A model generated the notes under the pieces. It searched no databases and was not told where the DNA came from. It was given only the letters and a program-made list of their open reading frames with translations. A stretch of 25,101 bases of DNA, from the NCBI GenBank assembly GCA_937858235.1, contig CALLZZ010000387.1, forward strand, positions 1-25,101, given 5' to 3'. The DNA comes from an uncultured Clostridia bacterium. Lineage in GTDB: Bacteria > Bacillota > Clostridia > Oscillospirales > Oscillospiraceae. Made by a program: the position numbers and the translations under genes. The number at the start of each line of letters is the position of its first letter. Within the stretch, counting starts at the first letter, position 1. This document shows positions 13,707 through 20,389 of this stretch, piece by piece.

Positions 13707-14558
13707 TCAGTTCGCCTCCAGTTCTGCCTTCAGAGCGTCCAGTTCCTGCATGCCCTGTGCGTATTCTTCATCGTTGGGTGCCTTGCCGTGCCAGCCAGCC
13801 TGATGCTCCATGTAGCTGACGCCCTTGCCCTTAACGGTCTGCATCAGAATCACCGTGGGCTTCTGGGAGCCGGAGTTATCGTGGAACCGGGAGAAAGCGC
13901 GCTCCAACTGATCGAAGTCGTGACCGTCGATGGAGAAGACGTCAAAGCCGAAGGCAGCGAACTTTGCATCCACCGGAGCAGTGTTCATGACCTCAGCAGT
14001 GGAGCCGTCAATCTGGAGGCCGTTCAGGTCAACGATGGCGCAGAAATTGTCCAGCTTGTAGTGGGCAGCAAAGAGGCAGGCCTCCCAGACCTGACCCTCG
14101 GCAATCTCGCCATCTCCCAGCAGGCAGTAGACGTTGATGTCTTTGTTGAGACACTTGGCACCCTTAGCCATGCCCACTGCAGCAGAGATCCCCTGACCCA
14201 GAGAGCCAGTAGACATGTCAATGCCGGGAACTGTGTTCATGTTGGGGTGACCCTGGAGGTAGCTGTCAATGTGACGCAGGGTGGTCAGATCGGCTACCGG
14301 GAAGAAGCCGCGCAGCGCCAAAGCGGCGTAGAGACCGGGGGCAGTGTGCCCCTTGGACAGGACGAAGCGATCCCGATCTGCCCCCTTGGGGTTGGCGGGG
14401 TCGATCCGCAGCTCTTTAAAATACAGGTAGGTGAACAGGTCGGCCGCAGAAAGACTGCCACCGGGGTGACCGGATTTGGCACTGTGGGTGGCGGTCAGAA
14501 TAGACTGCCGAACATCGCAGGCGGTCAGCTGCAATTGCTGCTTATCATGTTTGGTCAT
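13707..14558 (-). CDS. Transketolase, N-terminal (thiamine pyrophosphate) subunit
   Basis: 283 residues from the ATG at 14558 (MTKHDKQQLQLTACDVRQSI). AAGGA ten bases upstream and the family-typical N-terminus support this start. A longer in-frame reading to 14630 crosses the promoter. It shows the SGHPGGSLSAAD loop, FVLSKGHTAPGLYAAL, DMSTGSLGQGISAAVGMA, the ThDP/Mg motif GDGEIAEGQVWEA with the later Asn in VDLNGLQIDG, and the HGKAPNDEEY tail. The two-gene form is common in Clostridia and archaea. It is the first gene of the operon and is transcribed divergently from the glucokinase gene. Confidence 0.95.
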   Translation of the reverse strand: MTKHDKQQLQLTACDVRQSILTATHSAKSGHPGGSLSAADLFTYLYFKELRIDPANPKGADRDRFVLSKGHTAPGLYAALALRGFFPVADLTTLRHIDSYLQGHPNMNTVPGIDMSTGSLGQGISAAVGMAKGAKCLNKDINVYCLLGDGEIAEGQVWEACLFAAHYKLDNFCAIVDLNGLQIDGSTAEVMNTAPVDAKFAAFGFDVFSIDGHDFDQLERAFSRFHDNSGSQKPTVILMQTVKGKGVSYMEHQAGWHGKAPNDEEYAQGMQELDALKAELEAN

Positions 14559-14616
14559 AACGAACTCATCCTTCTTCTCAAATCTCTGGTCTACAGAAGT
14601 ATCTTTTAATGGCACC

Positions 14617-14625
14617 ATTGTAGCA
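14617..14625 (-). promoter_or_regulatory. Promoter of the transketolase operon
   Basis: On the - strand the site reads TGCTACAAT, an extended -10 with TACAAT at 14622-14617. A T-rich TTTTGC stands near the -35 distance (17-base spacing), at the edge of the inverted repeat 14641-14676. The start codon is about 58 bases downstream. Confidence 0.6.
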
Positions 14626-14640
14626 CACAAAAGTGGAGAG

Positions 14641-14676
14641 CAAAAGGGGAAAACGCAAGAAAAATTTCCCCTTTTG
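14641..14676. repeat. 12-bp perfect inverted repeat between divergent promoters
   Basis: CAAAAGGGGAAA (14641-14652) and TTTCCCCTTTTG (14665-14676) are perfect inverted copies separated by 12 bases. The left edge touches the -35 region of the - strand transketolase promoter; the right edge is 40 bases from the glucokinase -10 box. The position suits an operator shared by the two sugar-metabolism units. It could also fold as an RNA hairpin. Confidence 0.6.
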
Positions 14677-14715
14677 TCGAATGAGGGGAGGTGTGGCGCA
14701 GATGAGGGAAAACTA

Positions 14716-14724
14716 TGTTATAAT
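14716..14724 (+). promoter_or_regulatory. Promoter of the ROK glucokinase gene
   Basis: TGTTATAAT: a perfect TATAAT at 14719-14724 with an extended -10 TG. The -35 position (GCGCAG) is poor, so activity would depend on the extended -10 or on an activator. The start codon is about 33 bases downstream. Confidence 0.7.
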
Positions 14725-14756
14725 GCAGGCAATCAAAAGCGAGGGAGGAAGGGAAT

Positions 14757-15662
14757 ATGAAACCCTATGCCTATGGCGTGGATATCGGTGGTACAACCAT
14801 AAAGGTAGGGCTGTTCGGCGCAGATGGAGGACTGCTGGAGCGGTGGGAGCTGCCCACCGGGCGCGTGGGAGCGCAAATTCTTCCCAATCTGGCTCAATGG
14901 CTCCTGGGGCGGGAGATTCCCATGGAGGCGTTAGAGGGAATCGGCGTCGGTGTACCTGGTCCGGTGCTGTCAGACGGCACGGTGAACCGCTGCGTCAATC
15001 TGGGATGGGGCGTGGTTCCGGTGGCACGAAATCTGTCTGATTTGCTGGGCGGCGTGCCGGTGCAGGTCCTCAACGATGCCAACGCTGCCGTCTTGGGCGA
15101 ACTATGGCAGGGCGCGGGACGGGGGAGAGAAAATCTGGTACTGGCGACCCTGGGCACCGGGATTGGCGGCGGTATTGTAGTAGGGGGGAAGATCCTCAGT
15201 GGTGCCCACGGAGCCGGCGGTGAGATCGGCCATATACAGGTAAACCCCCGGGAACTGGAGTACTGTCACTGCGGAAAGCGGGGGTGCCTGGAGCAGTACG
15301 CTTCGGCTACGGGAATCCTGCGCCTGGCCAAAGCCCAGGGGTTTAACGCTGGAGGATCGGGGACGGCCAAGGAGGTACTGGATGCTGCCAAAGTGGGAGA
15401 CCCGGTGGCACAGTCGGTGGTAACGGAGGCCGGAAGCTGGCTGGGGTTGGCGTTGAGTTATGTGGCCTGTGTAGCGGATCCCGAGCTGATTTTGTTGGGT
15501 GGCGGCGTCTCAAAGGCCGGGGAAGTTATATTAGCGCCGGTGCGGGCGCAATACCGTGCCAGCGTGTTCCACGGGGCGGCGGAGACAGAATTTGCACTGG
15601 CTGCGCTGGGGAACGACGCAGGGATGTATGGGGCAGTAAAGGGGATACTGGAGCCTGAATAG
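14757..15662 (+). CDS. ROK-family glucokinase
   Basis: A 301-residue sugar kinase. The N-terminal ATP-binding motif is GVDIGGTTIKVG (residues 7-18), the sugar-binding/catalytic Asp lies in LNDANAAVLGE, ATLGTGIGGGIV follows, and the ROK zinc-type motif is GEIGHIQV...CHCGKRGCLEQY. The family phosphorylates glucose (or N-acetylmannosamine and similar sugars) with ATP. The lack of a DNA-binding N-terminal domain marks it as a kinase rather than a ROK repressor. Glucokinase is the best guess, given transketolase as the divergent neighbour. GGGAGGA at 14742-14748 serves the ATG. The stop codon overlaps the edge of an ammonia-lyase-like fragment, and a terminator follows at 15835. Confidence 0.92.
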   Translation: MKPYAYGVDIGGTTIKVGLFGADGGLLERWELPTGRVGAQILPNLAQWLLGREIPMEALEGIGVGVPGPVLSDGTVNRCVNLGWGVVPVARNLSDLLGGVPVQVLNDANAAVLGELWQGAGRGRENLVLATLGTGIGGGIVVGGKILSGAHGAGGEIGHIQVNPRELEYCHCGKRGCLEQYASATGILRLAKAQGFNAGGSGTAKEVLDAAKVGDPVAQSVVTEAGSWLGLALSYVACVADPELILLGGGVSKAGEVILAPVRAQYRASVFHGAAETEFALAALGNDAGMYGAVKGILEPE

Positions 15663-15811
15663 CCCGCAAACGAGGTGTCCTGTACCAGGAATCCGTGCTG
15701 TTCCCTGGCGTAGGCGGCAGCCATAGCCACGGTACCGGCGTAGTTCTGATCGGTGACGGTGAGGGGAGTGCCGGTGGTGCTGGAGACTTCCGCGTTGTAG
15801 CAGTTGGGGTA
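15659..15811 (-). pseudogene. Fragment resembling diaminopropionate ammonia-lyase
   Basis: Read on the - strand, this gap between glucokinase and the binding-protein gene encodes about 50 residues with no start of its own, including LTVTDQNYAGTVAMAAAYA and then REQHGFLVQDTSFAGY. From memory, this aligns with the VTDxNYDDTVRL...HGWxxVQDTAWEGY region of diaminopropionate ammonia-lyase (YgeX/DpaL, a PLP enzyme). The similarity stops at GY, where the frame runs into antisense of the glucokinase tail, and fades upstream of 15780. It looks like an internal scrap of a lost gene. Confidence 0.55.
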
Positions 15812-15834
15812 CGTTCCGTGATTGTATCATAGAG

Positions 15835-15882
15835 CATCCCTCCGAACCATAGAAAACGGGTTCGGAGGGATGTTCTTTCTTT
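15835..15882 (+). terminator. Terminator after the glucokinase unit
   Basis: CATCCCTCCGAACC (15835-15848) pairs perfectly over 14 bp with GGTTCGGAGGGATG (15859-15872), with a 10-base loop, followed on the + strand by TTCTTTCTTT. It is also correctly placed to stop - strand transcripts from the binding-protein gene ending at 15908. Confidence 0.85.
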
Positions 15883-15907
15883 AGGCAGCACGTCAGCGCA
15901 GTGGAAG

Positions 15908-17085
15908 TCAGCTCGTATGTGTGACGGTGTCCGCCAATGTAAATGTGTCGTCCTTGACCTCCAGGAGGTAGGCGGTATTCCGAATGGCGTCACCGTCTTG
16001 GTCGAAGGTTAGAGTACCGCTCACAGCGTCTGTTTTTTCCATGGCCAGCAGAGCGTCACAGATGGCGGAGCCGTCCAGAGAGTCTGCCTGTTGGATGGCG
16101 TCCAGCATTACGTTGTAGGAGTCAAAGCTCAGCGCCTGATTGCCGGTAAGGCTGGTGGTACCGGCGTTGGCCTCCAGGCGAGAAGAATCGGCTTGTATCC
16201 ATTCCTTGAATCCTTTGTCGAAAGCCTTGTCAACGCCCTCGGCGTAGGCGCTGTCCAGAATCACGCCTTCGGCGTTGGCACCGGTGTCGCTGGTGAGGGC
16301 GGGGGTGTTCCAAGCGTCGCCGGCGATCCATTGTACCTTCAGCCCCAGATCAGCAGCCTGATTCAACAGCAGGGGAGCGTAGGCGTAGTCGGTGGGGGCA
16401 AAAACGGCCTTGACGCCGGACGTTTTAATGTTGGTCAGAATGGTCTTGAAATCAGATGCGTCAGACTGGAAGGTTTCGGCATCGACGACCTTACCGCCGT
16501 TTTTCTCGAACTGAGTGGTGAAAGCTGCCACTAGGCCGGAGGTGTATTCGTTGCCGATGCTGTTGATGGTGGCGATTTCGTTGTAGTCCTGTTCAGTGGC
16601 CCAGTCAGCCAAAATGGCACCCTGGAAGGGATCCAGATAGCAGGTGCGGAAGTAGTAATCATTGCCCAGGGTGACCTTGGCATTGGTGCAGGAGGTGGCG
16701 ATGGCGGGCACCTGTGCGTCGGCGAAGTAGGGGCGGAGCCGTAACCACCAATGACGGCGACACAGCCGTCTGCAATGAGCTTCTGAGCGGCGGCAGCGGA
16801 ACCGGTTTTGTCAGACTGATTGTCCTGCCAGTCCAAAATCACATGGTAGGTAACGCCGCCGACGGTAACAATGGGGCGAATTGAATGCGCATATTGAATG
16901 CCCAGTGTTTCCTGGGTGCCGGAGGAGCCGTGTTCACCGGTTCTCGGTTCGAAGATGCCGATGGTGATCGTATTGCCGGAGGTGACGGAGGCGGAACCGT
17001 CAGCACTGGAGCTGCCGCTAACGCCACAGGCAGAGAGCACCAGCAGCAGGGCGGCGGCCATGAGGGGAGCGAGTCTTTTTTTCAT
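15908..17085 (-). pseudogene. Branched-chain amino-acid-type ABC substrate-binding lipoprotein, frameshifted
   Basis: LivJ/LivK-family (Peripla_BP_6) solute-binding protein. The N-terminal part has a lipoprotein signal (MKKRLAPLMAAALLLVLSACG, lipobox LSAC) and mature segments such as TITIGIFEPRTGEHG, QETLGIQYAHSI and VIGGYGSA. The frame then breaks: adding one C to the C4 run (G4 on the + strand at 16730-16733) gives GGYGSAPYFADAQVPAIATS and continues to the end of the second frame (YYFRTCYLDPFQGAILAD, SGVKAVFAPTDYAYAP, ALSFDSYNVMLDAI). The product would be about 390 residues, as usual for the family. GGAGG eight bases upstream of the ATG and a promoter at 17203-17231 are intact. No permease or ATPase genes are adjacent. 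A sequencing error in the homopolymer is possible. Confidence 0.85.
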
Positions 17086-17202
17086 GTGTTTTCCTCCAAA
17101 ATGGTAAGGGTTGCCCGGCGGGGAGGCCGCAGGGGAACTGGTTTGAGGGGGGTAGGTCAGGGGGAGAGGCGTGACCGGTAGCGATACACCTCTAAAATCA
17201 AA

Positions 17203-17231
17203 ACTATACCCGTGTTGTCCGGAAAAAGCAA
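17203..17231 (-). promoter_or_regulatory. Promoter of the binding-lipoprotein gene
   Basis: On the - strand, TTGCTT (17231-17226) and TATAGT (17208-17203, 5/6) are spaced by 17 bases. The leader to the ATG is about 115 bases. Confidence 0.6.
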
Positions 17232-17251
17232 TGGTTGAAGGAAGAAAAGTA

Positions 17252-17260
17252 TGGTATGAT
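17252..17260 (+). promoter_or_regulatory. Promoter of the 21-codon ORF
   Basis: TGGTATGAT: an extended -10 with TATGAT at 17255-17260. It sits inside the palindrome TGGTATGATTACCA (17252-17265), which might bind a regulator. TTGAAG at 17235-17240 is only 14 bases away, too close for a standard -35. Confidence 0.45.
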
Positions 17261-17324
17261 TACCATGACCGGGGCAAGCCCCAAGATGGTAGCGCAACAA
17301 CACAGAGAAAAGGAGTCTGAACTT

Positions 17325-17390
17325 ATGATACTTGGTGCAATGTTTGAGATCATCCCGATCTTTTTCCAGATCAGTGAACAAAGAAAGTAG
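17325..17390 (+). CDS. Possible 21-residue hydrophobic peptide
   Basis: The ATG at 17325 follows AAAAGGAGT (17308-17316) at a good distance and opens a 21-codon frame beginning MILGAMFEIIPIFFQI and ending in a charged, basic tail with a final Lys before TAG. The centre is hydrophobic enough for a short membrane-associated helix. An upstream promoter-like site (17252-17260) and a strong hairpin starting at the stop codon (17390) frame it as a small transcription unit. Possibilities include a leader peptide or a type I toxin-like membrane peptide. No antisense RNA promoter was convincing, and I recognise no family. Coding is supported only by the ribosome binding site and context. Confidence 0.45.
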   Translation: MILGAMFEIIPIFFQISEQRK

Positions 17391-17420
17391 CTCTTGTCAG
17401 GAATTGTTCTTGACAAGAGC
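17390..17420 (+). terminator. Strong 14-bp hairpin at the stop of the peptide ORF
   Basis: GCTCTTGTCAGGAA (17390-17403) pairs with TTCTTGACAAGAGC (17407-17420); the only non-Watson-Crick position is G17400-T17410 (a G-U pair in RNA), and the loop is TTG. No U-run follows, so it is not a textbook terminator. The right arm contains the TTGACA of the next promoter. Confidence 0.6.
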
Positions 17421-17439
17421 AGCGGAGCTGTGTGATAAT
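17410..17439 (+). promoter_or_regulatory. Promoter of the multi-rubredoxin oxidoreductase
   Basis: A perfect TTGACA at 17410-17415, an 18-base spacer and GATAAT at 17434-17439 (5/6) with an extended -10 TGT. It predicts a start near 17446 and a ~50-base leader containing a weak hairpin followed by T-rich sequence (17449-17471). It is the strongest -35/-10 combination in the window. Confidence 0.75.
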
Positions 17440-17497
17440 GAAAAAAACAAAGTTGCATACTCGCAATTTTTAGCATGGTCTGAAGGAGGACGAACAC

Positions 17498-19477
17498 ATG
17501 GTGAAATGTAAACTCTGCGGTGAGGTTTTTGATGATTCTTTGACAGTGTGCCCGCTCTGCGGCGTAGGGCCGGACTATTTTGAGCCGGTGGAGACAGAAC
17601 CCAAAACGGGTAAGGTAAAGTGCAGTATCTGCCAGGCCGTGTTTGACGCTTCGGAGCCGGTGTGTCCCTTCTGTAACGTGGGGCCGGAATATTATGTGCC
17701 AGTGGAGGACAACCCTGGAGCTATGGTGCGGTGTAAGGTATGTCAGGCGGTATTTGATGCCAGTGAGCCGGTGTGTCCGGTTTGCAACGTGGGGCCAGAG
17801 AATTTTGAGCCGATAGATAGCGCACCAGTCACTGGAAAAGTACGATGTGACGTGTGCCAGGCGGTGTTTGATGCCAACGAGCCGGTGTGTCCCTTCTGCA
17901 ACGTGGGGCCGGAGCATTATATCCCTGTGGATCAGGGCAGAAAAACCGGAAAGGTTCGCTGTACCGTTTGCAAAGAGGTCTTTGCTGCCGGTGAAACTGC
18001 CTGCCCGGTGTGCGGCGTGGGTCCGGAATACTTTGAACCAGTGGAAGAGAAACTGGTCGGGAAAGTCCGTTGTACCGTCTGCCAAGAGGTCTTTGACGCT
18101 TCGGAACCGGTGTGTCCGGTGTGCGGCGTAGGCCCGGAACACTTTGTGCAGGTAGAACCTCAGAAAACCAGCAAGGTAAAATGTGCCATCTGCGGCGAAA
18201 TTTTTGACGCTTCGGAGCCAGTGTGTCCGGTGTGCGGCGTGGGTCCCGAGCACTACCTGCCGGTGGAGGAAGCGGAAGCCATCGAAAAACATAATACGGA
18301 TCGGCGGTACCTAATTCTGGGTGCCGGAACGGCGGCGGTAAACGCGGCGAAAGCCATCCGGGATCGAGATGACACGGCGACGATTACCCTGATCGCAGAC
18401 GAGAAGGAGCTGCCCTATAAGCGTCCCCAGCTGACCAAGCACATGTTTGACGGCACTGACGCAGAGGCAAGAGCAAAATATTTCACCCTCCACGACGCGG
18501 ACTGGTATGCAGGGCAGCAGATTACCCTGGAGCTGGGCAAAAAGATTGCGTCTTTGGATGCCGCCGGGAAAAAGGTGGTTATGGAGGACGGCTCCACTTA
18601 CGAATATGATAAGTGCATCTATGCTTTGGGGTCTCACTTCTTTGTACCGCCCTTTGAGGGGAATCAGGACCCCCGGGTGAAAACCATCCGCACCATTGAA
18701 GATATTGAGCAGGTTCGCACGTACTTGGGCGAGGGCAAGCAGGCAGTGGTCATCGGCGGCGGCGTCGTGGGACTGGAGGCAGCTTGGGAACTGAAAAAGT
18801 ACGGTTGTACCGTGACGGTGCTGGAAACCATGTCGGCTCTGATGGCCAATAAGCTGGATACTACCGCTTCCTCTATGCTACAGGGCCTCTTTGAAGGGGG
18901 CGGAGTCACCATTCTGGCGAACGCACAGACCGAGCGGTATCAGGATGGTAACATCTACTTGAACGACGGAACGGTTCTGCCGGCGGATGTGGTTGTGGTT
19001 TCCTGCGGCGTGCGAGCCAATAGTCAGCTGGCAGCGGAGGCTGGAGCCAAAATCGACCGTGCCATCGTGGTCAACGAGAAGATGGAGACCAGTCTGCCGG
19101 ACGTGTACGGCGCCGGAGACTGTGTAGAGTTCCAAGGTATGAACTACGCACTGTGGCCGGAAGCCACCCGTCAGGGCGAAGTAGCTGGTGCCAATGCGGC
19201 GGGGGATGAGCTGACCTTCGCGGCGGAAATCTACGGCATGAGCATGGAAGTGGTAGACCGGAGCCTGTACACCATCGGTATGACGGTGGATCCGCAGCAA
19301 AGACCCTTCCGCACAGTCGCTTTCCAGGATCCTGACCGTGGAGATCTGGAGAAGTATTTCTTCCGGGACGATGTGCTCAGCGGCGTAACCCTGTTGGGAG
19401 ACGTGAGCAAGTTGAGTCAGGTCACGGAGCTGGTGAACCGGAAAGCCGGCTACGCAGAACTGTTCAAAAATAAGTGA
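17498..19477 (+). CDS. Seven tandem rubredoxin-like domains fused to an FAD/NAD(P)H oxidoreductase
   Basis: 659 residues. The first ~258 are seven repeats of 37-38 residues starting at about 1, 39, 76, 114, 152, 189 and 226. Each has C-x2-C-x10-C-P-x-C (first set C4, C7, C18, C21) and a VGPExFxPV end, like the C-terminal rubredoxin-like domain of rubrerythrin, giving 28 candidate metal ligands. From residue 269 comes a pyridine nucleotide-disulfide-type reductase: FAD motif LILGAGTAAVNAAKAIR, ELPYKRPQLTK, NAD(P)H motif VIGGGVVGLEAAWELK, and the second FAD motif VYGAGDCVE. This is the fold of NADH:rubredoxin reductase and the NirB N-terminal part. Inference: the reductase feeds electrons to its own rubredoxin chain and then to rubrerythrin-like peroxide or oxygen scavengers. 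AAGGAGGA precedes the ATG; it is a single-gene unit with a terminator at 19506. Confidence 0.93.
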   Translation: MVKCKLCGEVFDDSLTVCPLCGVGPDYFEPVETEPKTGKVKCSICQAVFDASEPVCPFCNVGPEYYVPVEDNPGAMVRCKVCQAVFDASEPVCPVCNVGPENFEPIDSAPVTGKVRCDVCQAVFDANEPVCPFCNVGPEHYIPVDQGRKTGKVRCTVCKEVFAAGETACPVCGVGPEYFEPVEEKLVGKVRCTVCQEVFDASEPVCPVCGVGPEHFVQVEPQKTSKVKCAICGEIFDASEPVCPVCGVGPEHYLPVEEAEAIEKHNTDRRYLILGAGTAAVNAAKAIRDRDDTATITLIADEKELPYKRPQLTKHMFDGTDAEARAKYFTLHDADWYAGQQITLELGKKIASLDAAGKKVVMEDGSTYEYDKCIYALGSHFFVPPFEGNQDPRVKTIRTIEDIEQVRTYLGEGKQAVVIGGGVVGLEAAWELKKYGCTVTVLETMSALMANKLDTTASSMLQGLFEGGGVTILANAQTERYQDGNIYLNDGTVLPADVVVVSCGVRANSQLAAEAGAKIDRAIVVNEKMETSLPDVYGAGDCVEFQGMNYALWPEATRQGEVAGANAAGDELTFAAEIYGMSMEVVDRSLYTIGMTVDPQQRPFRTVAFQDPDRGDLEKYFFRDDVLSGVTLLGDVSKLSQVTELVNRKAGYAELFKNK

Positions 19478-19505
19478 GATTTCAACTGAAAAATCAAGAA
19501 AAAGA

Positions 19506-19540
19506 CGCCCCGTTATCGGTTCCGATAACGGGGCGCTTTT
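19506..19540 (+). terminator. Terminator of the multi-rubredoxin gene
   Basis: CGCCCCGTTATCGG (19506-19519) pairs perfectly with CCGATAACGGGGCG (19522-19535), followed by CTTTT. It starts 29 bases after the stop codon. Confidence 0.9.
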
Positions 19541-19676
19541 GAAAGAGAGGGAGGTGATTTCTTGCTTAGTAGAATTACTTTATCCTGACAAGGTTAGAAT
19601 AACGGAATCGGAGGGAAAAGTCTTAAACAGTATGGAAATGCTTTGTGAATCATCTATGAACAGTAGGGAAGGAAAA
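19541..19676 (+). other. AT-richer stretch with an orphan ribosome binding site
   Basis: Directly after the terminator there is GGGAGGTGAT (19549-19558), as good a Shine-Dalgarno sequence as any in the window. The frames behind it are weak: TTG at 19562 gives eight codons, and another frame (VISCLVELLYPDKV...) runs on into antisense of greA. Base composition is lower in GC than the neighbours. It may be the eroded 5' end of a lost gene; I see no recognisable product. Confidence 0.3.
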
Positions 19677-19705
19677 GGAGCGGAGCTGCTCCGAAAAGCC
19701 GCTCC
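19673..19705 (-). terminator. Probable greA terminator
   Basis: On the - strand GGAGCGG (19705-19699) pairs with CCGCTCC (19683-19677), enclosing a 15-base loop, and is followed by TTTTCC. It lies 26 bases after the greA stop. An alternative inner stem CGGAG/CTCCG can also form. Confidence 0.65.
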
Positions 19706-19730
19706 GCCCCATTGGGGTTGCGCAAAAGAA

Positions 19731-20234
19731 TCAGAAGGGGCTGATGGGAATGGAACCATCGTCCTTCCCTTTTTCCACTGCCAGAATCATCAGGGGATAG
19801 GAGTAGGTATCGCTGACCTTTACCATGACCCGATCCCCGGCCTTACGCCCCATCAGGGCGTTGCCCACAGGGGATTCTTTGCTGATGAGTCCGTGGAGGG
19901 AGTCCTGCCGCAAGGTAGTGACGATTTGGAACACCTCTGTTTCATCGTCCTCCTCGAAGGAGACAGTGACCTTGTCGAACAGTCCGATTTCCTCTGCTCC
20001 GGAGGTATCCTGGATGACCACTGCGGTTTTGATCATGTTTTCGAGATAACGGATGCGGCTTTCATTCTGATTTTTCTCTCGCTTTGCCGCTTTGTACTCA
20101 AAATTTTCGCTGAGGTCGCCAAAAGCCCGGGCTTCCTTTACCGCCTCCAACAGCATGGGACGGGTGGTTCTGCGGCGTAAATCCAGCTCCTCCTGCATTT
20201 TTTCCAGGTCAGTTTGGGTCAATTCATCATGCAT
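19731..20234 (-). CDS. greA: Transcription elongation factor GreA/GreB family
   Basis: A 167-residue protein. The N-terminal coiled-coil (residues about 1-75) carries the acidic tip motif GDLSENFEYKAAKREK, whose D and E residues coordinate Mg in the RNA polymerase active site to promote cleavage of backtracked RNA. The C-terminal FKBP-like domain has GLFDKVTVSFEEDDETEVFQIV, LISKESPVGNALMGRKAGDRVMV and a short Pro-rich tail. I chose the ATG at 20234 because GGGAGG lies seven bases upstream; the upstream in-frame TTG would overlap it. A strong promoter is visible at 20269-20277. The family contains several paralogues in Clostridia, so the symbol is by family rather than proven orthology. Confidence 0.9.
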   Translation of the reverse strand: MHDELTQTDLEKMQEELDLRRRTTRPMLLEAVKEARAFGDLSENFEYKAAKREKNQNESRIRYLENMIKTAVVIQDTSGAEEIGLFDKVTVSFEEDDETEVFQIVTTLRQDSLHGLISKESPVGNALMGRKAGDRVMVKVSDTYSYPLMILAVEKGKDDGSIPISPF

Positions 20235-20268
20235 GAGCGTGCCTCCCAATTTTTCGATTATGATCCCT

Positions 20269-20277
20269 ATTATAGCA
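20269..20277 (-). promoter_or_regulatory. Promoter of greA
   Basis: On the - strand TGCTATAAT: a perfect TATAAT (20274-20269) with an extended -10. The upstream region is T-rich (TTTTTA near -35), which could act as an UP-like element. The start codon is about 35 bases downstream. Confidence 0.75.
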
Positions 20278-20389
20278 GATGAAATGCAAAATAAAAAATA
20301 AAAACAGCCGTTGGTAAGATTTAGAAAGGATAAAGAGGGAGAATCAAGTTAAAATAATGCCGTATTTACAGAAAGGTTGGCGAGAGAGC

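Noticed and set aside
13788..14609. + strand frame of 273 codons opposite the transketolase N-subunit
   Set aside because: Shadow frame opposite a clear transketolase gene; no ribosome binding site or family resemblance.
15526..15993. - strand frame of 155 codons spanning the glucokinase end and the binding-protein end
   Set aside because: It crosses a terminator and two gene ends in a frame rich in Pro/Thr/Arg, typical of out-of-frame reading.
17498..18260. Regularly spaced repeats considered as a CRISPR array
   Set aside because: The ~111-114 bp units are fully in frame, encode a conserved metal-binding domain, and lack constant short repeats with unique spacers.
17204..18292. - strand frame with internal repeats opposite the rubredoxin array
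   Set aside because: Its repeats are the complement of the rubredoxin-coding repeats, so the openness follows from the + strand gene.
19539..20180. + strand frame of 213 codons running across greA
   Set aside because: Most of it is antisense to greA; only the first ~45 codons are outside and they resemble no known protein.
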